Shown: one piece after another, positions 50,101 to 62,100 of the stretch | Numbering within the stretch: the stretch's first letter is position 1 | Layout of the letters: each line of letters starts with the position of its first letter | Assembly (NCBI GenBank): GCA_013397795.1 | Contig: VZTJ01004182.1 | Span: forward strand, 558,001 to 622,000 | DNA from: Orthonyx spaldingii | Lineage: Eukaryota > Chordata > Aves > Passeriformes > Orthonychidae | Reading direction: 5' to 3' | DNA: 64,000 nt | Made by a program: the position numbers and the translations under genes | Notes under the pieces: model-generated | The model's input: the letters and a program-made list of their open reading frames with translations, nothing else | The model's database searches: none | Told to the model about the DNA's origin: nothing

Positions 50101-53100
50101 ACTTACCAAAGCTTTGAATTTGAGCAATCCTCACCTGGTTTTGTATCACGTTTTCATAAATGGTCTATCATTTTGAGGAAAATCGTAAGTCCATAATAAG
50201 GCTGTTTTGGGGAAATGAGAGAGTAATACCCAGCCCCAGATGCTGTGTCTCTCTGTTTCTGCCCAAAGTCATTCTCTGTACACTGTAGTAATATGTACCT
50301 GTGATAAAATTTGTTTCAATCTCTGTTTTTGCCCATGCAGAGCAGTCTCAATTCAGAAGAAGGCCTGGGTGTTGCTTCCCTAAGTGTTCTCTATGCTGCA
50401 CTCATCTTATCGTCCATGTTCCTCCCTCCAATCCTCATCAAGAAGCTGGGCTGCAAGTGGACCATTGCAATCTCTATGTGCTGCTACATCACGTTCTCCT
50501 TAGGGAACTTCTATGCTAGCTGGTACAATTTAAATACTTTAATCCTCTCTGTTGTGTTCAGACAAAATAAGTAAGGGCAACGTTCTTTCTTCTTTTTCAT
50601 CTCCATGCCTACTCTAACTCTGTGTTGCAGATTAGCAAGTTGGATGCAAAAGGTAGTACCTGTAACAAATAGAGATAAATAAATCCAGTAGTAGGTGGAT
50701 CAGAGAGGTGGAAATGTGCGAAGAGTCAGAATGAATGCATCCATCCATCCACATGAAGCTGCTTCTTTAACTCATGCTTGTAGTGGAGATTCCCCTTTGG
50801 GGGAAAAAAAATCAGAAGTTTCATTTAAAAGTCTAAAGACTTTTAGAGCTGGTTTTGAAAAGGTTGAAGGGAAGACTGTCTTCTCCTCTTCTTCCTGGGA
50901 GAAGAGGACCACAGGAGGAGGCTACTCCTCCTGCCTCACTCTTTCAAAAGGTGACTGAACAACTTCTGCTCTCCAGCAACAGGGGATGCAACTCTGTGGA
51001 GGAAAGTTGTTGATATCCATCTTCTGAAGTGCATGTGCAATTTAATTCTCGGTTACAAGAAGTTAAGGCACATGAGCACAGACCTAGCCAGCCTGTCCTA
51101 GGCCAAGTCCCTGTACAGAGCTGGATATGCTTGCACACCTAAACCTCACAAGACTAGCCTTTTCTTGATTCCATGTAACAGATTTATTGTATCATACAAG
51201 GGATAAATCTATTTCTTTGATGTCTATTTTTGCCTCTGGATCATCTGGCAAATTATTATTATGCTAATGGATAACAACTATGCTAAATAAAGTGTTCTTT
51301 GGCAGGTACACCCTAATCCCTACCTCTGTGATCCTGGGCTTAGGAGGAGCACCACTCTGGTCTGCCAAATGCACTTACCTCACCATTGCTGGCACTTCAT
51401 ATGCTGAGAAAGCAGGAAAAAATGCAAAAGACATTATCAACCAATACTTTGGGGTCTTCTTTCTGGTGTTTCAGTCTTCTGGCATCTGGGGAAATCTTAT
51501 CTCATCCTTGATACTTAGCCAATCTTCCACCAAAGGTAAAATGTATTTAAAATTTTGGCACTTCTTTCTATAAACATCAGCTCGTTCTAGACAGATAAGA
51601 GGTAGATTTCTGCAGCTAAGCTTTCATAGTGGAAACAGGCACTTCAGATGAGAGTTAGCCCATCTGAAGATAGATGTCTGAAATAGATGAGATAAATTGC
51701 TCTCTGAAAAGGTCTATTTTCTATCAAAAATCAGCCATAAAGAGAGTTCAGACAAATAGCTAAAAAATAGAAGTCTATTGAATTCTGTTTGAATTCTACC
51801 CGTGTTGCAAAGCATAGATAGGCTGCAGGCAGTGACAGTCCCTCATATCTGACTTCTATTAAAAGCGGATTAAAACAAAAGGCAAAATACTGAAGCAACC
51901 TTTTTGCAGAGCTTGTAGTATTGGGTTAGTTTACTGTTAAACATTCAAGGTTAGTCAGACTGGTGATTGTGCTTGCTGAAAATGAGTGTTCTACAGAACT
52001 GTCAAAAAGAAATAGCAGTAGCTGTTGGCAGGAGTCTGTGTGCCAGGGCTCCTCTGCTGTATTTCAGGCTCAGACAGCAGATGCCAATGTAGCTTGAAGA
52101 AATCACTCAGCAGTGGTGCCCTCATTTCCCATGCATGTAATTGGTGTCAATTTTAAAAGGGCAGTTGTAAGGATAAATTAATATTTGGATACCACCTTAG
52201 AGATTCAAAATGCTGTGGTGTCTTATCATTGCTGTCTCCTGTACTTTCCTCATCCTGTCAAAGTCAGAACAGGGTTGACATGGTGAGAGCTTTCCATATA
52301 CACTGCTGCTATGAGTAGCATGTAGTTACCTCTCTTACCTGGCTCAATTAAGCAGTATGTCCTCTGAAGAGTTTTCAAATAGCTACTAGGTTAAAACTAA
52401 ATGTCAGTAAGCTGGTATCAGGTTTTAATCTTTGAATCTTTGGGTTTATGACAAAGTAGCTGCCACAAGGTGTGATACGTAGAATCATGATTCCTTTAAA
52501 CCTAAGCAACTGTAAATGAAGCACCATTAAAGCAGAATGTTGGCAGACCTTCTCAAGTGTAGACCTGCAGACCTGATCCCAGAGTCACATGACATCTCAG
52601 GAGGGACTGTCTGTTCTGATTTCACTTGTAGGGCCAAGGCAATGGTGCAGCTGTGAGGTCTATGCAGATTGCAACAATTTGACTCCCCTCTGCCTCGCAA
52701 CACGCATCATTTTAACAAGAGGAATAAAATACTGGTTTTTTGGTCTTGTAAATCCCTTCCTAGTTTTACATCTGAGGATGTTCCTCCAAATTTTAAAGAC
52801 ACTCTTATTTTTTTATCTATTACATAGAGTTTCAGAAAATGGTCCTGTGAACAGCTCTCAAAGCCAAAGACCTTGCATATGTTCACAACAGTGATGAGCA
52901 GTTATACCACAAGTTTCTTCACTGTGCCTTCTCAGTGAGACTCAGCTTTATTCTAGAGACAACTTCTTTGCAGGGGTGAGGGGGCAAGAATCTCGAGTCA
53001 CACAATTTTTCTCTCCTCTGAGAGTTGTGCAAAGGCATCCATTCATATTTTCATGTACTTAAAATGTATCATTTCACTGAGCAGTAGGAAAGATATAGCA

Positions 53101-56100
53101 CGTATCTGGAGAATCAAAATGAATAAAATTCAGACATGTACCTACACTTGACGTATTACCTGCGTCACTGCATCCAGACACAGCAAGGCAAAGTTACACC
53201 GTGAGGTAATACCACAACTGAAGAGAGTAATCAGTGTAAATTACAAGAGTCATCCTTTCTCACTCATCAACATTTCAGTTTTAATTCAAGGGAAACAGTG
53301 CAAACCCTACCTTGCAGCTTGAATATGACTAACTGCATGTGCATCTTCAGATGAAGCATGAACTGATAAAAACGTTTTGCACACTTCCTCACTTCACTCA
53401 TGTGACTCACCTTTTGCATATGGTAATTCTGCTGAGGGTTTCTTTGTCCAATTTTTGCTGAAGGTCCGTAGTGGTAGCCAGTGACTATAATAAGGTAATG
53501 ATTTTCTTTACATTACTAAGTTTTGTCTTATGTTAAACCTAAAGTTGTTTATGAAGCTGGTTAGACAGCTGATTCACATTGCAGCAGCTTTGATTGGAAG
53601 CAGTGAGGAAAAACACACTAAAAGTAGTTACACAATAACCTTAATTGAAAAACTACAGATCAGGTCTTATTTAAGGAATCAGCCAAGGTACAGCTGTATT
53701 GCTCTTTATTGTGCTTGGACCAGAGACAAATTCTGCAGTGAAAGCACTAAAATAATTGTATGAGGTTTGGTTCATCCTCCTCCACTAAAAAGCTTATTCA
53801 GGCTTACACTTTGGGTTAGTATTTATTCTTTTCCAAAAGGGTACTGGAGGAAATGGGCACAGTGTCGTGGTGACACAGTGTGCGTGAGCACTTGCGTGTG
53901 TGTGACTTTGACATATGCCCTACACAACAAAGATTGGACTGAACAAAGCAAAGGTCTTCTTCCAAACCCTGCTGAACTGTTAGTTTCAAGTGTGTTCTCA
54001 GAAAGCTATAAATCCAGCAGTAAAGTAATAAAGTCAGGAAAAGCAGGCTTCTTGGAAGACTGCAATATTGGGTAATTATAATTTGAATTTATTAAAAAAA
54101 AAAAGATGTCTTGAGGTGGTTTCTGTTCCTACAATATATACAAAAACTATCTGGAGAGGGAAAATGCTGAATGGCTGTAAGAACTGAAGTCCATCAGTCC
54201 ATTGCTGGTGTAAACTAAGGGACATATCTCATGGGGTATTATGATTAAGAGGTAAAAATAAACACTCAGACTTTGAATATTGCAAATTGAGCTTGGATTC
54301 AGACTTCAGCCTCTAACTTTAGTCCCTGTCCCTATGTAAACATGAATTCAGTGTTCAGTCTCTCTTTAGTTTCTGTTAATCCAAATTTTTGTGTGCTAAA
54401 CTGGGATTCTGAAGTTAAATACCTTTATTCAGGAAAGATTTGAAACCAGGATCAATCACTGAGCATTGGTTTCCTTTCTACTTATATCCTTACATATAAT
54501 GTGGACTTACTTGACCTCTTCACTGACCTGCCTTTCTTTTGGTTCTTAATTAGTGGAGATCTCAGAAGAAGACCTGGAATGCTGTGGAGCATACAACTGC
54601 CTGACTGATACCACTAACACCACTGGATCAGCAAAACCCTCCAACTCCTTAATCTACACACTGCTAGGCGTCTATACTGGTAAGTAATCCACACAATCTT
54701 TAATCAGTATCACTGATAGAGAGCCTAGTACTTGTGGAATCTAGCATGGCTTTGCAGATTAAGTTTCTTTCTCATTCAATCCAATTTGCTAAAGGAAAAT
54801 AAGATATGTGAGAGTTGTAAACAACTCCTTCCTAAATAGTTCTAATGCTTTATGCCAGAGCTGTATCATTTTTATCTAAAGGAGAAAGATATTCTTTACA
54901 TTTTTCCCCTGGAATAAATCTGAAGCCTAGTGCGGCGACCCAAATTCACCCAGACAAATTGGCATATCTACCATTTAGTAACTACAGCTGCTATAGACCT
55001 TCCTTGCATGAGTCTAGAAAAGAATTAAAGACAGAAAAGCTGATGCCATTAAAAGACAAAAACAGATGTGGAACGATTCACTGAGTGAGGAAAGTTCCAA
55101 AAAATATCCCGCTCAAAAGAACTTATTCTCTGGATAAAGGAAAGTATCTGGCAAGACAATATGCACCTTAGCTCTGTCAAAATATCTTTGCAGTCTCTGA
55201 ACACAGATGTGTGCTCTGTGCTGAGACAGAAGCATGGAACTTGCCATACACTCCAACAGAGCTTATGTAATCCAGGCAGAGTCAACTCTCAGTGGACAAG
55301 GGCATTGCAGCAAACCCTTCCTCTGTCCCCAGCCTCCATTCCTAATTGGTGGGAAAATTAATATCCCCCCACTTTCCTCCCAGAGTGTACTGGAGCTGAT
55401 GACTTTCTCCTAAAGGCATGTTTGTCTGTAAAGTTTAAATTTAAATTTGATGACTAACATATACAGAACTCCCTTAGGCTTTGTGCATGCAAAATGAATG
55501 CAACCCTGCTGTCTACTGACCCCGCATCAGTAGGGTTTCATTTTTCTTTTAAGCTCTTAATAAAAGATACGTCTTTTCCTACCTCAAGGGAAAGTAAGTA
55601 GCTAAATATTTCATTCACAGACATTTTAAAAATGTGCCCTCTATTTGGTGGTTGAATACATATTTTGCCCAGCTTGGGTGGAGACAATAATGGATAAGTC
55701 TTCTATTGTTTAACTTTCTCAAGGATTGTGAATGTTTCTATTTATGTTCATACCAACTACTATTAAGCCATGACATTATCTCCTATAATTGCTCTTGATT
55801 CATTTAATATATTTGTTAGATATACTTTTTCTGAAAACATGGATGTCCTGCTCTCACCATTTAAGTCCAGCAATCAGCCCATAAGTACTAATAAAAACTC
55901 TGGCAGAACCAATAATGACCTGAATCACGAAGGGTTTACAGCTCAGCCACAGTGGGGAACCAGGACACTGGAGAATACAATTTCATTCCAGGAGACTTGG
56001 ATAAAAAATAAGAAGAAAAAAAAAAAGAGACAATTTATTCTAAATCTGCTGGTGTATTTGGATATTAGAAGTTCACAGGAAAGACAATATCCATACACAT

Positions 56101-59100
56101 AACATAGAAGCACATTAAACAAGCAAAGTGGATGGAAAGAGGTGCCTAGTTCTCATCTTACTCTGAACTGTAGTTGTTTCCAAGGATGAAATTCTAGTCA
56201 GCATAAGTGAGGAAACATTATCATGCCCTGCATCTGTAATGAAGCAATCTGTTGTGAAACTATGGCTGTCTCATATATATTATGAGACATAGTTATCTTC
56301 TTGATAACATGAAAAAAATTGTTTTGAGTCACTACACACAACAAATCTAGACTGATACATGCGTGATCATTTTCTGATTAACTCCTCTATATATTCTTTC
56401 ATATGCTGCTTCTGCTAGGAAATTATGGGTTTAAAGCTATAGCTTTCACCTTTTTCAAGTTAGCTAGAGCTGCTCACTATCATCTTCAAAACAGCAAATA
56501 TTCCATACTCAAAGCGTGGTTCTGAGATGAAAAAAGAAAAGGCACAATATATACTGGATTTCAAGAGAGCATTTATTTTTCTTTCCATGCATTTGAAAGA
56601 AGATCCCCACTAGCCATGAAAACCTTGGCACTGGAAGTGGATACTGCTCTGTCTTGTTGATTTAAAGCCTTCTGATAGCTCCTGAGGGAGCTGTTTCTGG
56701 CCAGCTCCCATCCCTGCGCCCCTGGATTGCCCTGGCAGGGTGAGCCGTCACCCTCTGCGTCCGTGCAGCTGGCCCGGCGGCTGTCACAACAGGCCAGACA
56801 CAGCTAAGCTGAGGGGATTTGTGAGTGCACAGCTGTATGCAGAAGATGTGAATGTAGATCAGGCCTACTTGTTTATACAGAAACAGCCTTTACACTGAAG
56901 CGGAATCAGAGGCATCTGCCAAAATATCCCACAGAGAGCTAAGCACCAAGTCAGAACAATAACAACAGCAAGCGACTTCCCATCATTCTTCCAGCATTCC
57001 TCAGTTTTTCATGAACTTTTTGTTTTGTTTTTTTTTGCAGCTAGTGGTGTGCTAGCTGTGTTGCTGGTTATTATATTTCTGGACCAAATCAAATCTGACC
57101 AAGCAGAGACTGAGAAAGAAAAACTAGAGGCACCATCCATTTGGTCTACGTTCCTAGCAACTTTCCGGCATCTTAAAGATAAAAGACAGTGTCTTCTAAT
57201 CCCTCTGACAATGTACAGTGGGCTTGAACAGGGATTTCTTTCTGGTGACTACACAAAGGTGTGGATGTCAATGAAAATCTGTCTGATTTTTTTGTGCTGT
57301 TGTGTGTTAGTATTGCATCTGATCTATATTTACTTGTCAAATCAAGATGTTTTTAGTGGTGATTTGTGGATTGCAAAATTGCTGCTTGCTTCTACTTGAA
57401 TGAACTCTGAGTGACATCTTCAAACAGGAGAGGCCAGCAGTAAATATGTCCCTTGGAACAGCCTCAAAAAGAGTGCAGTAGAGAGCTTAACTCACCAGTG
57501 GAGGCCACAGCAGAAAGCTACAGGTTCAAACTCTTCACCTTGTTGTAAATAACAAACTGGGAGAAAAGCCAGAAGCCAGCAAATCTTTTATATCTTCCTT
57601 CCTTCTGGTTTCCCTAGAGTTTGTATAAGTGCAAGTCAGCACACATTCCACGTATTTTATTTTGACAACCTTTACAGTAACAGGGCAAGTCCTCAACATG
57701 GTTGGCAGAAAGCCCTCACCAGTCACTAGTACAACAGGTCCAGACCCTGACAGATTGAAACTATTAAAACCACCTCTGTTCCTCCAGTTTCTCAACAAAC
57801 CTAGACAGACAGCAGGTGTGTTCTCCAGGCATTTGTTGAGAAAGCCAAAGAAAGCCAAAGAAAGAGGGCAACCTTTCTGAGCTGCTTCTTGCATGCTTAA
57901 GCCTTTCAAACCTTGTGTATAAATCAGATGGAAGAGTGCACCTGTTGCTGTGTTGGAACAGATTGAAAAGGGCACTCCATGGCCACCTCCACTGGTCATA
58001 TGCTCTTACAGATGAGGTCCTCTTCATTTTTTGGGAGCTGCTCTGTAACCATCATAGTGTCAATTGTCAATTTTCATTTCTTGGGCTTTCGTCATTCCCA
58101 TGATGGGAAGGGCAGAAAATTCTTAATGCTACTTCCAGGAGTTTTATTTGTATAGCAAGCAGTGCTCAAATTTGTTCGTCTTGTTATTCCTCTGGAATGG
58201 CATCAGTCTGATTGGGAACTGGGTTAGGAATGTTGCTGCTGAAGGCCAACTATGTCAATACACCAGGGACTTGTTGGCAAACTCTAGCTGTGTTCTTTTG
58301 ATCTCATCGACGCTGGCTGTTTACCAAATATAAGGCTAAGATCCTTGAACTCTAGCTGTGTATTTTCATCAAAATGTGGCACCACTATCTCTTCTCTTCC
58401 AGGTATATGTGACCTGTGCCCTGGGAATACAGTACGTTGGCTATGTGATGATCTGCTTTGCAGCTGTAAATTCCCTCTGCTCTCTGCTCTTCGGAAAGAT
58501 CTCCCAGTTCACGGGTAGAAAACTTCTATTTGCATTAGGTATGTAAAGGTTTCTGGAATGACTGATCACCATATGTAACCACACCCAGTACTCCCCCCTT
58601 TGCATGTACAAAGGGATAGCTTGCTGTCAGCTATCAATTAAAACCAAAGTCAGTCTGGAGGCAAACTTCATTCACGGGAAGAGAGGCAGCTCAGCTCACA
58701 GTTAAGCACTGTACTGCAGCCTTTGCCTTACATCATTTTACTGGTGATGTAAATTCACCCTGCTTTTGAGAGCACTACCTATGCAGAAGGTGCCCTATAG
58801 CTTTGATGCTTTATAGCTCTAAGGCAGCCAGTGACAAATGATCTTTCAATGCAGATGTTGAGACCTCCACTATAATAAGAAGGATTTCTCCACTGGGCTG
58901 AAACCTCCTCACCCTTATGGGGTGAAAGCAAATCACTGTTGACCTGAGTCTCAGGGAATGACAAACTTGGAAATTTGAGTAAAATTTAAGGAAAATTTTT
59001 AAAGGTTGGCCTGTTGTCCTTTTTACTACTAGTTCTATAGGGAGAAAAATAGCAGAAAGTCATGTGTCAGGCTAGAATAACTTAAGGGCTTGTGCATGGA

Positions 59101-62100
59101 ACAGTAATTTTCATGTTGCCTTGAGAAGAGATTTGCATATTTAAGAACATCTCCCCCTCCAGATAACATTGTTCCAATGAGTGACAGAGTAATGGAGCAT
59201 AAAAAAACCCCAAGAAATATTTCTTTTGTGCCTCTGTATGCACTATGCATGCTGAGGTGGACTAACACCTTGTTTCCATTATGCAATAATTTGTATTATT
59301 AGAAACATCACTGAATGGATCAATGTGCATCAAGACATTCTAGGCATTTTCTCCACAGGAAATTTTAAACCTGGACAAGGAAGATTAATTTACAAACCAC
59401 TTTATCAACTTACAAACCACTTTTTAAAAGGAACACACAAAGCCACCAGACCCTCTAGAAATCCTTAACTGTCTCCTCTGGCCCTGAATGGAAACCTTAT
59501 TTAGGGACAAGGCAAGGAGAGCAGAAGGGTGTTTGGTTGCCCTTCCCACATGCCTCACATGGTGACTGCAAGCCTTTCAGAAGTTCCTTCTCCTACTCAG
59601 TGGTTTATGTCCTTTGGACTAACAACCATATCTGCACTGAGGATCTCTCAGCTCAGGATACTGCTCAGAATTATGAATTAGAAACTGTCAAAGGCCTGTA
59701 TTGTCTTGTATTTCATGTGATATCAACTCAGTCAGTGCAAAGCTCAATGAACCAGAAAGATTTTGAGATTGCCTTGTTCTCTCATTGGGGATAGAATAAA
59801 AATGTGTTATCTACCACTGTCTGTCCTGATTATAATTGCGTCTATATTTCTCTTCTTTCTTTCTTTCTTTCTTTCTAAATCAACAGCCACAATTACGAAC
59901 ACAGCCTGTATGATAGCACTACTGCTGTGGAAACCACATCCCAAGCAGCTTGCTGTGTTTTTTGTGTTCCCTGCTCTTTGGGGCCTAGCTGATGCTGTTT
60001 GGCAAACACAAACTAATGGTAAGTCCTGGTGACAATGGAATGTATTCTCTTGAGATATAAAAATCTGCATGTTTGCATCTGTGAAACAATGCTGCATAAA
60101 AATAATAATGGCTTTAAGACAGTATCTAAAAGAAATATGTTAACTCATTGGAAAGCAGAAGAAATAAAACAAGTTAGGAATAAGAAAGCAAAATACTCAT
60201 TAAACAAATTTTTCCAAGATGAAGAGAGAAGAACACTACAGAAGATGATAACAGGCATTCAGAATAAATATTCTGGAAGAATATAAGTAGTTCAAAGAAA
60301 TTTAGAAACTAAGAATTATACATTTAGTCTGTCTTTTGCAATAAAGGAGAGCACTCTGGATAAAAATTAGCTCAAAGCTCAGCAACAAAAGAAGAAGAAA
60401 ATTGTCTGTTAGGAGCTATTGAAATAAAAAATTGTAGGAGAAAACCAGAGAAAGCAACATTATGCAACCAAGTAACTTCATACAGCTCTGATTTACTTCA
60501 TTTCAAAACTCATAATACAAAGTGATAAGACATAAGAAGGCAATAAAAAGGAGCAAGGTCATGGGAAACTTCTGCTTGAAGGAAGATAACAAACTAGAAC
60601 TCTTTATCCTGGACAAATGGTAAGTATGGAAAGCAATCAGTAAGGTAACTAATTGTATGGAGAAGGTGACTTCTAATGGACTCCTAATGTGATGCATGAG
60701 GTTATTTCTTAAAATCTTCTTTCAGAATCACAGAAGGGTTAGGGTTGGAAGGGACCTCTGGATTTCAGAGGGTTCAACCCCCTTGCTCAAACAGGGCCAC
60801 GCAGGCATGGCCACTTACTCTGGATCATATCTAGAGAGCTTTTGATTTTTTCCAGAGGAGACCCCACACCCTCTCTGGGTAACCTGTGCCAGTGCTCAGT
60901 CACCCTCATAATAAGAAAACTTTTCCTTATATTCAGAGGAAACCTCCTGTATTTCAATTTGTGCCCATCACCTCTTGTCCATTTTCTTGGACACCATTGA
61001 AAAGATCTGGGCTTTGAACCCTCTCTTCTAAGGTTTACATACAATTGAGATGTCCTTGAAGAGGATGTTTCCTCAGTAAGGTCCCTGCACGACTGACAAA
61101 AATGGATGCGAGTCCCACATTAGGGAAAATAGGGGTAAGTACAGATGACCTTAATATTCGAGAAGGTGACTGGGAAGTGACTGTAGTTTCCAACCCCCAG
61201 ATGAGGTAAAGACAGTGGAAAATGCTTCATGCTTACTTGATGGTGAGTGAGCTCTGCAGCTATGTGACAGGATTAATCTCTATTTACAGCACTGTATAAG
61301 GTCATCTCCATTCCCAGATTACTGCAAGATACTTGTGAAAATTTCACTTTTGTTTTAGCTTGGAAAACACACAATTGTTCTTTTTCCTTGCATAGTGTCT
61401 TTTTTGGTGTCTACCTTACTCAGCTGTTTCACAGCTCCCATTTATAGAATTATACAAAGTTTGCTTTGTCACATTGTCACAGTGAAATATCAAGTGATGA
61501 CATTGAAACGTTAATACAGAGGTGCTGTGACATTACCCCATAATTCTGCATCCCAGAATAGGATCTTCAGTTTGACGTACCCACGTAGGACTAAATTTCT
61601 TCTTCCCTTCAAAAGTTTTGCAACATATACATCACATGAATAATTCCCAGCATCAAAGACTATGAGGTGCTCCAAAATAACGCTGGGAATTAAGGTCTGT
61701 GGTCCTTCCTTTGCTAAGCTCCCATGAGTGCTGCTTAGGCCTCAGTAGATGAACCAGGGAATACATAAATGGCATAGCGCCACATACTTAAGGCATTCTG
61801 TGACTTGCTTTGTGCTGCTGTGTATATTTAATACTTGAGTACCCCCTAGAGGATATGTAGGCTCACAATGGATGAGTCACTTCATCTTGTAAAGGTTTTC
61901 TGACATGTTTGTGTTCATGTGTGGACGCTGTCACTTATTTCTGATGAAAGCTACTTCATTTCAGAGCGTGTAGTGCCCTTTCTTACCTGACTTGAGCACA
62001 GATGTTGGTATTACCCACTGACAAAAATTGCACTTGGGGCATAACAACTGAGGTATAACAATTGTGTAGCACAGAACTATCAGGTGGACTACAGTAAAAC

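Larger units (their letters stand above)
47137..50340 (+). other. UNC93A: UNC93A intron 1
   Basis: This is a 3.2-kb phase-0 intron. It holds a tRNA-like SINE (48250-48390) and a CR1 copy (48896-49730), annotated separately. The stretch 47480-47660 is very AT-rich. I see no further exon. Confidence 0.85.

Noticed and set aside
50341..50574. Exon 2 of UNC93A ending at the in-frame TAA at 50572
   Set aside because: Homology requires ASW to join YTLIP in exon 3, so the constitutive product splices at 50522. Read-through is kept only as part of the alternative-donor finding.
57535..57999. 154-codon open frame on the minus strand in UNC93A intron 5
   Set aside because: No recognisable domain, lies within a well-supported intron, and overlaps other open frames on both strands.
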